A stretch of DNA of 64,000 nucleotides from Holophagaceae bacterium (GTDB lineage: Bacteria; Acidobacteriota; Holophagae; Holophagales; Holophagaceae): contig JAJTBS010000003.1 in the NCBI GenBank assembly GCA_021286765.1, forward strand, positions 1-64,000, given 5' to 3'. Each line of letters begins with the position of its first letter. Position 1 is the stretch's first letter. The notes beneath the pieces were generated by a model. That model was not told the origin of the DNA, ran no database searches, and was given only the letters and a program-made list of their open reading frames with translations. The position numbers and the translations under genes were made by a program. Below are positions 54,546 to 62,172 of this stretch, in pieces.

Positions 54546-55143
54546 GGTGGTCCGCAGTCTGGATGGCCTGTCGCAGGTTGGCAAGCAGGGGATCGAGGGA
54601 GACGGGAAGGATCTCCACGGGGAGGCCCAGGAACTCGCTGGCCCCCGCCAGTTCCTCATGAGGCACGGGCAGGATGCCGGTATCGAGGTAGATCAGCCGG
54701 GTGTGCAGCTCCTGCATGAAGGTCTTCGCGCAGGGGCCCAGGAGGCCCAGCTGTCCCACGAAGACCTGCCGCCAGGACCGCGCCCACTCCGGCATGAGGA
54801 AGAAGGCGCCCTCCCGGCGCAGTTTCCGGTAGGTCTCGCGGCCCAGGATGATCTCGCAGCAGTTGATGCCTTCGGTCCGACTGGTCCCTGGCTCCGCCTC
54901 GAAGTCCTCCATGTGCCCGCAGCAGTCGCCGTAGGCGATGACCACATCCCGGTCCGGGTCCTGCCGGCGGGCGGCCTCGATGGCCTCCTGAAGGCGCGCC
55001 TCCAGCTTCACGGGAACCATGTGGAGCATGGAGTTCAGGTACTCCACGGGCAGGTCGAGCTGGCCCGAAGCCTGCAAAGCCTCGATCTCCTTCCGGAAGA
55101 TCGAACAGGAGATGCACCTGGTACGGCCCGAATCGTGAGTCAC
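54538..55143 (-). CDS. DUF1638 family protein
   Basis: A 201-residue cysteine-rich cytosolic protein. CISCSIF near the start, AYGDCCGHMEDF in the middle and EGINCCEIILG are likely ligand or cluster cysteines. DUF1638 proteins are often found beside corrinoid methyltransferases, but their role is not established. GTG 55143 gives a four-base GTGA overlap with the methyltransferase stop, matching the overlaps in the rest of the operon; an in-frame ATG eight codons earlier is the alternative. The 3' end overlaps the kinase start by eight bases. Confidence 0.82.
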   Translation of the reverse strand: MTHDSGRTRCISCSIFRKEIEALQASGQLDLPVEYLNSMLHMVPVKLEARLQEAIEAARRQDPDRDVVIAYGDCCGHMEDFEAEPGTSRTEGINCCEIILGRETYRKLRREGAFFLMPEWARSWRQVFVGQLGLLGPCAKTFMQELHTRLIYLDTGILPVPHEELAGASEFLGLPVEILPVSLDPLLANLRQAIQTADHHD

Positions 55144-56165
55144 GCGGGGGCCCTCCCGGTCCGGCAAACGGCGTCGGTGAGCATGTCAATGCAGTCGGGG
55201 GGCGTGTCCAGGGGGATGTCCGCGCAGCAGGTTGCCAGGGCGAACTGCTGATCCGCGCCTCGCTGCGCCAGGGCCTGATCGGACAGGACTCGCACCTCGT
55301 CTGGTCGGAGGCCCGCCAGATCGGGGCCCCCGAGGTTCCCCAGGAGGAGCGGACCGGCTCCCAGCACCCGCCGCGCCTCGCCAAGATCCTCGCCGGCATC
55401 GAGGACATAGCCCACGACATTGGGGTGGCCCATGAAATCGCCGAGGTGGGGAAGCAGGGGGCACCCCCCATGGTGCAGGATCACGGGGCCGGGGATCTCG
55501 GCCAGGGCCTCCTTGAGCGCGGGCCGCCCCAGGGTCTCCACCACCCGCTCGGGAACGATGAAGCGGTTGGCGAGGTTGGCGGTGAGGGCCAGCCCGGTGG
55601 CGCCGTCGCTCAGCATGGCCTTGCCGAGGGCGCCGAAGAACGGGGTCAGGCGGTCGAGAAGGGCCCGGGCGATCTCCGGCTGGAACAGGAGGGCGTCCAG
55701 CCAGGCCTCCAGGCCGATGATGAGGGGTGGCAGATCCAGGGGACTGACCAGGAGCCCGATGACGGGGACCCTGCCTGCGTACCTCCCGGCCAGCAGGCGG
55801 ATGCTCTCCCGCAGGTAGAGGATGCCCGGGTGGCTGTCCACGTCGGGCAGAGGCAGCCGGAGCGCCGCTTCGGCGGATTCCGCCGCGAAGGCGGCCACGT
55901 TGGGCGGCTGCCGGAGGCTGGAGGCCACCCGGCTGCCGAAGGCCTCGCCGAGGCCAGCCAGGGCGAAGGGGCTGATGAGGAAGTCGGGACTGAAGGTTTC
56001 GAGGATGGCGACCTGGCCCTCGGCGTAGACCACGGGATCCCGGTAGTGGACCTTGAGCGAGGCGCCGGTGAGTTTCGCCCCGTAGAGGCCGGCGTTGAGG
56101 AACAGAAGCGGGCGGTCGGCGGGCTGGTTCTGGAGGGCGGCCATCAGCCTTTCGAGGCTGTTCAT
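55140..56165 (-). CDS. Uroporphyrinogen-decarboxylase-type methyltransferase (MtaA/CmuA-like)
   Basis: A 341-residue TIM-barrel protein of the URO-D superfamily. In methyltransferase members a zinc site activates a thiol that takes a methyl group from a corrinoid protein. A possible zinc site is visible: VILHHGGCPLLPHLGDF (H232, C235) with C313/C314 in LATCCADIP. True heme enzymes have different active-site residues, so heme synthesis is unlikely. The ATG overlaps the corrinoid protein stop by four bases. The methyl donor and acceptor are unknown. Confidence 0.82.
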   Translation of the reverse strand: MNSLERLMAALQNQPADRPLLFLNAGLYGAKLTGASLKVHYRDPVVYAEGQVAILETFSPDFLISPFALAGLGEAFGSRVASSLRQPPNVAAFAAESAEAALRLPLPDVDSHPGILYLRESIRLLAGRYAGRVPVIGLLVSPLDLPPLIIGLEAWLDALLFQPEIARALLDRLTPFFGALGKAMLSDGATGLALTANLANRFIVPERVVETLGRPALKEALAEIPGPVILHHGGCPLLPHLGDFMGHPNVVGYVLDAGEDLGEARRVLGAGPLLLGNLGGPDLAGLRPDEVRVLSDQALAQRGADQQFALATCCADIPLDTPPDCIDMLTDAVCRTGRAPA

Positions 56166-56860
56166 GGCAGGGCACGCAGGGGGGTGGGATCCAGGTTCAG
56201 GGACCGCTGCCAGAGCCGCTCGAACAGGGCGGAGGCGTCCAGGGCGCTGGCAGCGGTGCCATCGCCGCCCAGTTCCGCCACGAGCTCCGGCCGCAGCTTG
56301 AAGACGGCGCCCCCCACGGCGAGCTGGACCTTGCCGGTCAGGCCGCGTCGGTCGATCTCCTCCCGGATCCGTGCCACGTTCTTGGCGGTGGTGTGCATCA
56401 TGGCTGAGGCCCCGATCACCCGGGCCCCGGTCGCCTCGGCCTGATCCACGAACTGGGTGGGCGGGACATCCACGCCCAGATCGCGCACATCCCAGCCGGC
56501 GGCCCGGAGGAAGGCCGCGACCATGTTCCGGCCGAGGGGATGGAAATCATCCTCGACATTGCCCAGCAGCACTGGACCCTTGGCAGGGAGGATCGGGCCA
56601 CCATCCTGGCTGGATTCCCGGAGCAGGCGGGAGAGGACATCTTCCGCGACCTTGGCGGCCACATAGCCGGTGGCAAGCGAAACCCCATTGTGTCCCTGGG
56701 ACCAGAGGGTTCCGAAGGACTCCAAGGTGGGGGACAGCAGCTCGGGAACCACCTGGGTGAAGGCGCGGCCCACGGCCCAGTCATCCACCACGGACGCAGC
56801 GCCGGCACGGTCAGCCCGCTCGATGGCGCCGAGCAGTTCCTGGCAGAAGTTCCGATCCAT
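56162..56860 (-). CDS. Corrinoid (B12-binding) methyl-carrier protein
   Basis: A 232-residue two-domain protein. Residues 1-90 are the helical cap domain. Residues 95-215 are the Rossmann-like cobalamin domain with the base-off ligand motif DFHPLG (D105-x-H107-x-x-G110), then GASAMMHTT and AVGGAVFK lining the nucleotide tail. Such proteins carry a methyl group on cobalt between two methyltransferases. It is the first gene of a four-gene overlapping operon. A reductive activator and the substrate-specific methyltransferase are not seen here. Confidence 0.92.
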   Translation of the reverse strand: MDRNFCQELLGAIERADRAGAASVVDDWAVGRAFTQVVPELLSPTLESFGTLWSQGHNGVSLATGYVAAKVAEDVLSRLLRESSQDGGPILPAKGPVLLGNVEDDFHPLGRNMVAAFLRAAGWDVRDLGVDVPPTQFVDQAEATGARVIGASAMMHTTAKNVARIREEIDRRGLTGKVQLAVGGAVFKLRPELVAELGGDGTAASALDASALFERLWQRSLNLDPTPLRALP

Positions 56861-57103
56861 GATGCCTCCACCCCAGGGGCGGGAATCCGCGCACAGGCCT
56901 CAGCGGCCTGACTGGAATATGACCCAGTTGTCCCACTGGATGTATCGGTAAGAAATGGTCATGAAAGAAATTCGGAATGGGAGGCGGCCGGTGCAAGCCG
57001 TTTGCCCACCGGGCGACTGCAACCATCGACTGCCCCTCCGCCACTTTGACGACGCCTGTGCGCACAGATTCCCGCGATAATGGGGGACTGCTCCGAGGTT
57101 ACG

Positions 57104-58246
57104 ATGTCCAAGAAAGAAACACCGCTGTTCCCCCTTCGAAAAGGCCGGCACACACGGCAGGCGCATGTGGACCTGCCCGAAGGCACCTTCGAGGAAGAGC
57201 ATGCGAGACAGGGGTTCTTCGGGCGCACCACCCATCTCTACCGCCTGCATCCCGTCACGGACTGGACGCGCATCGAGGGCCCCCTTCGGCCCCACAGCTA
57301 CGATTTGAACCATCTGAAGCCTTCCTCCGGGGAAGCGGTGCGGGCCTCGATGTTCGGTTCCACGGAAGCCGCCTTCGCGCCCATCTGCCTCCTGCACAAC
57401 GCCGACGTGGCCCTGCACTGGGTGGCGCCCGCGGCCATGGACTTCTTCTACCGCAACGCGGACGGCGATGATGTCTACTACATCCACGCAGGGGCCGGGA
57501 AGCTCGAGACCACCTTTGGGGCGCTCACCTACGCCACCGGCGACTACCTCGTGATCCCCCGGGGCACCACCTACCGCTTCCTGCCGGATTCAACGGACCA
57601 GCGCTACCTGCTCATCGAGAGCTTCAGCGAGGTCACCATTCCCGACCGCAACCAGCTGGGGCCCAACGCCATCTTTGATCCGGCGGTGATCGACACCCCG
57701 GAGCTGGAGCCCTACGATGCCACGCCGAGGGAGTGGGCCGTCCACATCAAGCGGGAGAACGAGATCACACGGGTGTTCTACCCCTTCAACCCATTGGATG
57801 TGGTGGGTTGGAAGGGCGATCTCACGGTCTGGCGCATCAACGTGAAGGACATCCGGCCCGTGCTCAGCGCCCGCTACCACCTGCCGCCCAGCGCCCACTC
57901 CACCTTCATCGCCAACAACTTCGTCATCTGCTCCTTCCTGCCCCGGCCCTTCGAGGAGGAGGAGGGCGCCATGCGCGTGCCCTTCTACCACTCGAATATC
58001 GACTACGACGAGGTGCTGTTCTATTCGGCGGGCCACTTCTTCAGCCGCGACGGCATCGGCGCGGGCATGGTGACCTGGCACCCCCAGGGCATCCACCATG
58101 GGCCCCACCCCAAGGCCATCCCCCTCAGCCGCACCAAGGAGCGCACGGACGAGGTGGCGGTCATGGTGGACACCTTTCGTCCGCTCAAGGCCACACCGGC
58201 GGCGGAGTTGGTGGAGAATTCCAACTACTGGGCGTCCTGGAAGTAG
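57104..58246 (+). CDS. Homogentisate 1,2-dioxygenase family protein
   Basis: A 380-residue cupin-fold protein aligned with homogentisate dioxygenase, which opens the aromatic ring in tyrosine breakdown using Fe(II) and O2. PFYHSNIDYDEVLFYSAG supplies a His/Glu pair of metal ligands and GIHHGPHP the last His. It is about 50 residues shorter than typical enzymes at about 430. The start is ATG 57104 after GAGG. No other tyrosine-degradation gene is adjacent. Divergent from the corrinoid operon across a 243-base gap, with a loose GATAAT -10 at 57076 and no clear -35. Confidence 0.85.
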   Translation: MSKKETPLFPLRKGRHTRQAHVDLPEGTFEEEHARQGFFGRTTHLYRLHPVTDWTRIEGPLRPHSYDLNHLKPSSGEAVRASMFGSTEAAFAPICLLHNADVALHWVAPAAMDFFYRNADGDDVYYIHAGAGKLETTFGALTYATGDYLVIPRGTTYRFLPDSTDQRYLLIESFSEVTIPDRNQLGPNAIFDPAVIDTPELEPYDATPREWAVHIKRENEITRVFYPFNPLDVVGWKGDLTVWRINVKDIRPVLSARYHLPPSAHSTFIANNFVICSFLPRPFEEEEGAMRVPFYHSNIDYDEVLFYSAGHFFSRDGIGAGMVTWHPQGIHHGPHPKAIPLSRTKERTDEVAVMVDTFRPLKATPAAELVENSNYWASWK

Positions 58247-58544
58247 CCGGATGGATTCTGGGCGGGTTAGCGCCCGCCCAGGAGCCGCTCCACGATCCGC
58301 TTCAGGGGCATGTACAGGAACCGCAAGGGGCCGTGATGCTGGCGACGGTCCAACAGGTTTCTTTCTCGCATGGGGCACCCAAGTGGAGGATTGATGAAAA
58401 TTTCCACCATCCGGCTGAACCGCGCAAGCGAATACGTAGGAAACCGGCAAAAAATGTAAATTATAGATCTATCGATCACCTAAGAATCCGCCTTCCACCC
58501 CGTCGAACTGGACGCTTTGCTAGGCTGGACCAGAGGGATTCGGC
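58247..58544. other. 298-base noncoding gap
   Basis: An 8-bp hairpin (TGGGCGGG/CCCGCCCA, 58259-58280) just after the dioxygenase stop may end its transcript. A 34-codon minus-strand frame (58267-58371, MRERNLLDRRQHH...) has no ribosome site. At 58440-58490 is an AT-rich stretch with TAAATT and TATAGA, probably the mscS promoter region. No RNA gene is evident. Confidence 0.5.
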
Positions 58545-59447
58545 ATGGAACGGCTCACGGCAATGGCGGCGATGCTCACAGGCCCGGAGTGGGTGCGGGG
58601 GCTCCTGGAGTGGATGGGGCGCACCGGCTGGTCGCGCCTGGGCCATCTGCTCCTGGTGGCGGCGGCCTGCGTGGGGCTCCTCCTGGCTGTGAAGCTCGTC
58701 ACCCGGGCCGTGCGCCGGGCGGTGGACGATGGCAACGATGATGTCACCTCGGATTCCGAGCGCCGGGCGGAGACCCTCGGCGCCGTGCTCACCAACGCGG
58801 CCCGCGTGCTGGTGGTGGCCTTCTTCCTGCTGATGACCCTGCAGGAGTTCGGCGTGAACATCGGACCCCTCGTGGCCGGCGCCGGCGTGGCGGGCGTGGC
58901 CCTGGGCTTCGGCGCCCAGAGCCTGGTGAAGGACGTCATCAGCGGCTTCTTCCTGCTCATGGAGAACCAGTTCGGTGTGGGCGACATCATCAGCGTCGAC
59001 GAGAAGCACACCGGCACCGTGGAGCGCATGACGCTGCGCATCACCCAGCTGCGCGACGCGGAAGGCCGTGCCCACTTCGTGCCCAACGGCTCCATCCTCC
59101 GGGTGGTGGTCCTCTCCAAGGACTTTGCCCGGGCCCAGGTGGACGTCGAAGTGGGCTACGGCACGGATCCCGACCAGGCCTTCGCCGTGCTGGGCCAGCT
59201 CGGGCAGCGGCTTCACAGGGAATTGCCGGAGAAGGTGCTGGAGGCCCTGGAGGTGAAGGGGGTGGAATCCCTGAGTCCCAGCGGCTTCATCATCCGCACC
59301 CTCACCAAGACTGCGCCGGGCGCGCAGTGGGACGTGGCCCGTGAGTTGCGCCGGCGCATCCTGCTGGCCTTCCGCGAAGCCGGCATCGAGATCCCCTATC
59401 CCCAGCGCGTGGTTCACCATCGGGGCGAGGGCGGCGGCGAGGACTGA
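58545..59447 (+). CDS. MscS-family small-conductance mechanosensitive channel
   Basis: A 300-residue inner-membrane channel that opens under membrane tension to release solutes. Three helices occur at about residues 35-55, 75-97 and 103-130. The pore helix is GPLVAGAGVAGVALGFGAQSLVKDVISGFFLLMENQFGVGDII, the MscS hallmark with Gly/Ala packing. The beta domain follows (GTVERMTLRITQLRDAEGR, FVPNGSI), then the C-terminal alpha/beta domain ending IEIPYPQRVV. Length is standard. It follows the dioxygenase on the same strand but has its own AT-rich upstream region. Confidence 0.93.
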   Translation: MERLTAMAAMLTGPEWVRGLLEWMGRTGWSRLGHLLLVAAACVGLLLAVKLVTRAVRRAVDDGNDDVTSDSERRAETLGAVLTNAARVLVVAFFLLMTLQEFGVNIGPLVAGAGVAGVALGFGAQSLVKDVISGFFLLMENQFGVGDIISVDEKHTGTVERMTLRITQLRDAEGRAHFVPNGSILRVVVLSKDFARAQVDVEVGYGTDPDQAFAVLGQLGQRLHRELPEKVLEALEVKGVESLSPSGFIIRTLTKTAPGAQWDVARELRRRILLAFREAGIEIPYPQRVVHHRGEGGGED

Positions 59448-59576
59448 ACGCGGGCGGGGGGGCGCCGCGCCCTGCCTGGTTTGGAGCGGTGTCCGCAGGC
59501 GCTCCAGCGCCAAATTCCGTGCACACGGGGGCAACAGGCCTAACCTGGTAGCTGAGGCGACCGAGTCGGGGAACTC

Positions 59577-59792
59577 ATGGCCATCCAGGGCATCAGCAGC
59601 GCGACGAGCACCAGGATGGTGGTGGACCCCCGCGACCTGAACCGGGATGGCAAGGTGACGATGAATGAGGTCCTCGCCTACAACCGTGCGCACCAGGTCC
59701 AGGCCCCGCGGGCCGCCAGCGACGGGGCCTCCAAGCCTGCACAGAAGCAGGCCGGCAAGGGCCCCGGGGGGCTCATCGACCTCTACGCCTAG
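59577..59792 (+). CDS. EF-hand mini-protein
   Basis: A 71-residue protein with one canonical calcium-binding loop, D20-L-N22-R-D24-G-K-V-T28-M-N-E31, flanked by a short entering segment and the helix VLAYNRAHQ. Positions 1, 3, 5, 9 and 12 all carry oxygen ligands. The N-terminus MAIQGISSATSTRM is not a secretion signal. A Lys/Ala/Gln/Gly tail ends GLIDLYA. Single EF-hands usually pair by dimerisation; dockerin-like repeats share this loop but come in twos. The start ATG follows GGGGAA. It converges with the amidohydrolase gene, overlapping four bases. Confidence 0.75.
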   Translation: MAIQGISSATSTRMVVDPRDLNRDGKVTMNEVLAYNRAHQVQAPRAASDGASKPAQKQAGKGPGGLIDLYA

Positions 59793-61258
59793 CGGATGCC
59801 CACGTGGCCCCGCACGGACTCGATGAGCCGGGCGGAGTCGTAGCCGAGGCCGTCCTTGAACACCGTCACCACGTTCTCGATGTCCTCGATCCTTCGGGAG
59901 GGATCGCCCTTCACCACCACCAGGTCCGCCTGCTTGCCCGGTGCCAGGGTGCCGATGCGATCCAGGCGGCCCAGGAAGGCCGCGCCATTCGCCGTGTAGA
60001 TGCGGATGGCCTCCACGGGCGTGAACCCGGCCTCCACGAGCAGCTCCAGCTCCCGGTGGTCCCCAAAGCCGGGCAGCACGCCACCCATGCCCGTGGGATC
60101 AGGACCCGCCAGCAACAGGCCGCCCGCCTTCACGAAGGCCCGCTCGAAGTCCATCTCTTTCTTGAGCAGTTGCTCGGGGGTGCTGTTGGGCACCACCTTC
60201 ACCCGGGCCCGGGCCGCCAGGTAGCTGGTCTTGGACTCGGCGGACATGGCCGCCAGCACGCGGGGCTGGAGGGGGGGCCGGCCGGGCACCATCATTTCAA
60301 ACACCGGCAGGGTGGAGGTAATGGCCACCTGCTTCGCCACCAGGTCTCGGATGAGCTTCTGGACCTCGGCTCCCTCCAGGTCCACCTTGAGCCAGGCACC
60401 CCAGGACGCGGCCACCGCCGGGGCCACGTCCGGCTTCTTGCCGGGCGCGAACTCCGTGTCCGTGTAGACAGGTCCGTGCTCGAAGTTGTCGATGCCCAGG
60501 GCCAGGGCCTCGGGCCAGGTGACGGAGCCCAGGTGTCCGGTCACTTTGAGACCCCGGGCGTGGGCGGCCTGGATGGCCGCCCCGAGGTCGGTCCGGCGGA
60601 TGTTCATGTAGGCCTTGAAGGAGGTCACGCCGGCCTCGGCCCAGAAATCGACGAACCGGCGGGCATCCTCGGGGCCGCGCAGGGCATGCATCTGCGGCGT
60701 CATGGGCTCGAGGCCCTCGAGGTAGGGGCCGGTCACATCCATCTTCGGCCCGGGCAGCAGGCCCGCGTCGATCTGGCGCTTGATGTTGAAGTCGGTGTAG
60801 GGCTCCAGGCTGCCGGTCGTGCGGATGGTGGTGACGCCGCAGGCCAGGTAGAGGCGCGGGGCCGAGTGGGCGATCTCGGCGAAGAGCCGCCCCGGGGGCA
60901 CCGCCGCGCCCTTCTCGTCGCTGTGGATGGAGTGGGTGTAGAAGAGGTGGTTGTGCATGCCCACCAGGCCCGGCACGACGGTGTGGCCGCTGAGGTCGAT
61001 GGCCTGGGCGTCCTTGGGAGGGGCCAGGGTGGCGGCTGGGCCCACGGCCTCGATGCGGCCGTTCCGCAGAATCAGCGTCTGGTCCTCCTGGGCGGGTGCG
61101 CCCGTGCCATCCACCACCCGGGCGTGCACCAGGGCCACCACCGGTGCGTCGACTTTGAGGAACTGGCGGACCTCGGCCGAGGGCGGTGGCGCGGTCTGGG
61201 CGCCCAGCCGGATCGAGATGGCCACCGCCACGACCGCGAATCGCCTGCGAGGGGACAT
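59789..61258 (-). CDS. Exported amidohydrolase (imidazolonepropionase-related)
   Basis: A 489-residue metal-dependent hydrolase with an N-terminal signal peptide (MSPRRRFAVVAVAISIRLGAQ). The beta-sandwich halves flank a TIM barrel: ARVVDGTGAPAQEDQTLILRNGRIEAVG, VVPGLVGMHNHLFY (HxH), FKAYMN (possible carboxylated Lys), KVTGHLGS, DNFEHGP, LLLAGPDPTG with the Asp, and TLAPGKQADLVVVKGDP. Such enzymes cleave cyclic amides or dipeptides. The start is ATG 61258 after GGAGG. Another protein of the same type is encoded at 63263-64000. Confidence 0.87.
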   Translation of the reverse strand: MSPRRRFAVVAVAISIRLGAQTAPPPSAEVRQFLKVDAPVVALVHARVVDGTGAPAQEDQTLILRNGRIEAVGPAATLAPPKDAQAIDLSGHTVVPGLVGMHNHLFYTHSIHSDEKGAAVPPGRLFAEIAHSAPRLYLACGVTTIRTTGSLEPYTDFNIKRQIDAGLLPGPKMDVTGPYLEGLEPMTPQMHALRGPEDARRFVDFWAEAGVTSFKAYMNIRRTDLGAAIQAAHARGLKVTGHLGSVTWPEALALGIDNFEHGPVYTDTEFAPGKKPDVAPAVAASWGAWLKVDLEGAEVQKLIRDLVAKQVAITSTLPVFEMMVPGRPPLQPRVLAAMSAESKTSYLAARARVKVVPNSTPEQLLKKEMDFERAFVKAGGLLLAGPDPTGMGGVLPGFGDHRELELLVEAGFTPVEAIRIYTANGAAFLGRLDRIGTLAPGKQADLVVVKGDPSRRIEDIENVVTVFKDGLGYDSARLIESVRGHVGIR

Positions 61259-61314
61259 GCATCCTCCTGTGATCGTGAGGGCCAAGCTATCAGGGATCCG
61301 CAAGAGCCAGTTGG

Positions 61315-62172
61315 TCAGGCCTGCAACCGCAGGCCCACAAGGCGCCAGGCCTCGGCCAGGTCGCCGATGTCGAGGGCCCGATGGATGGCGTGGTCGAGAT
61401 CCGCGGGGGCGATGGGATCGCCGGGTTCCCGCTTCGGGATCGAAAGGTCGGGCAGGGTTGGGCTGTTCGCCAGCTGCCCCAGGTCGTTGCCGGTGAGGAT
61501 TCGGCTCGCCTTCAGCGAGGCGGGGAGGGCGTCGTAGCCGATGGGTCGGCTGGCGGGCTTGGGCACGGCGAACACCGCGGCGCCGCTGGCCCGGGTATAG
61601 AAAGCGCCCCCATTGCGGCCCACCAGATCCAGGGCATCGGGATGGAGGATGCCGTCGATGAAGCAGTCCTCCCGCACGTGGAAGGCCAGCACTTGGCCGA
61701 TGAGCATGAGGCCTGATCCGGGCCCGCTGCCGAGCTCCACCACCTGCTGCAGTCGGCACTCCATCTGGAAGGGGCTCTCGGCCACGAGGGCCGGCTTTAC
61801 CAACTGCGCGGGCTCCGGCGTCAGTCCGCTCTTGGGGAACTCGTCCACGCCCTCGGGCCACTCGGCGCTGGCCACGTTCATGGGGTGCAGCATGGCGTGG
61901 CTCACGGCGGCGATGACGAACTCGCCCGTGGCCACGGCGTTCAGGTAGGTGTGCTTCACGGTGCCGTCGCGGCCCCGGCGGTTGGGCGCGAAAGCCACGG
62001 TGGGCGGGTTGGAACCGAAGGCGTTGAAGAAGCTGAAAGGCGAGAGGTTCCGGATGCCATCCACCGAGACGGTGCTGGCCAGGGCGATGGGGCGGGGCGC
62101 CACACCGCCGCAGAGCAGGGCATTGGTCTGAACGGGATCCAGGTCCCCGGGGAGGATCGTTCGCCGGCTCAG
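61315..62172 (-). CDS. Flavin reductase-like domain protein
   Basis: A flavin-binding split-barrel protein of about 285 residues. GGVAPRPIALASTVSVDGIRNLSPFSFFNAFGSNPPTVAFAP is the FMN-binding signature of the flavin reductase/DIM6 group; ATGEFVIAAVS follows. The start is uncertain. No ATG, GTG or TTG lies where relatives begin (near SRRTILPGDLDP). CTG 62172 would give a four-base CTGA overlap with the preceding stop. It is the second gene after the iminopeptidase-like hydrolase. Electron partner unknown. Confidence 0.82.
   Translation of the reverse strand: MSRRTILPGDLDPVQTNALLCGGVAPRPIALASTVSVDGIRNLSPFSFFNAFGSNPPTVAFAPNRRGRDGTVKHTYLNAVATGEFVIAAVSHAMLHPMNVASAEWPEGVDEFPKSGLTPEPAQLVKPALVAESPFQMECRLQQVVELGSGPGSGLMLIGQVLAFHVREDCFIDGILHPDALDLVGRNGGAFYTRASGAAVFAVPKPASRPIGYDALPASLKASRILTGNDLGQLANSPTLPDLSIPKREPGDPIAPADLDHAIHRALDIGDLAEAWRLVGLRLQA

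Noticed and set aside
55140-56165. Heme-pathway uroporphyrinogen decarboxylase (hemE)
   Set aside because: The gene overlaps a corrinoid carrier and has a His/Cys zinc-type site instead of the heme enzyme's motifs.
57046-57081. Promoter TTGACG plus GATAAT before the dioxygenase
   Set aside because: The spacer is 24 bases, too long for a sigma-70 promoter; only the -10 box is credible.
58267-58371. 34-residue minus-strand small gene (MRERNLLDRRQHH...)
   Set aside because: No ribosome site and no conserved feature; the AT-rich region behind it is better explained as the mscS promoter.
59804-61537. 577-codon plus-strand frame opposite the amidohydrolase
   Set aside because: Antisense to a gene with a full set of catalytic motifs; low-complexity Gly/His/Leu translation.
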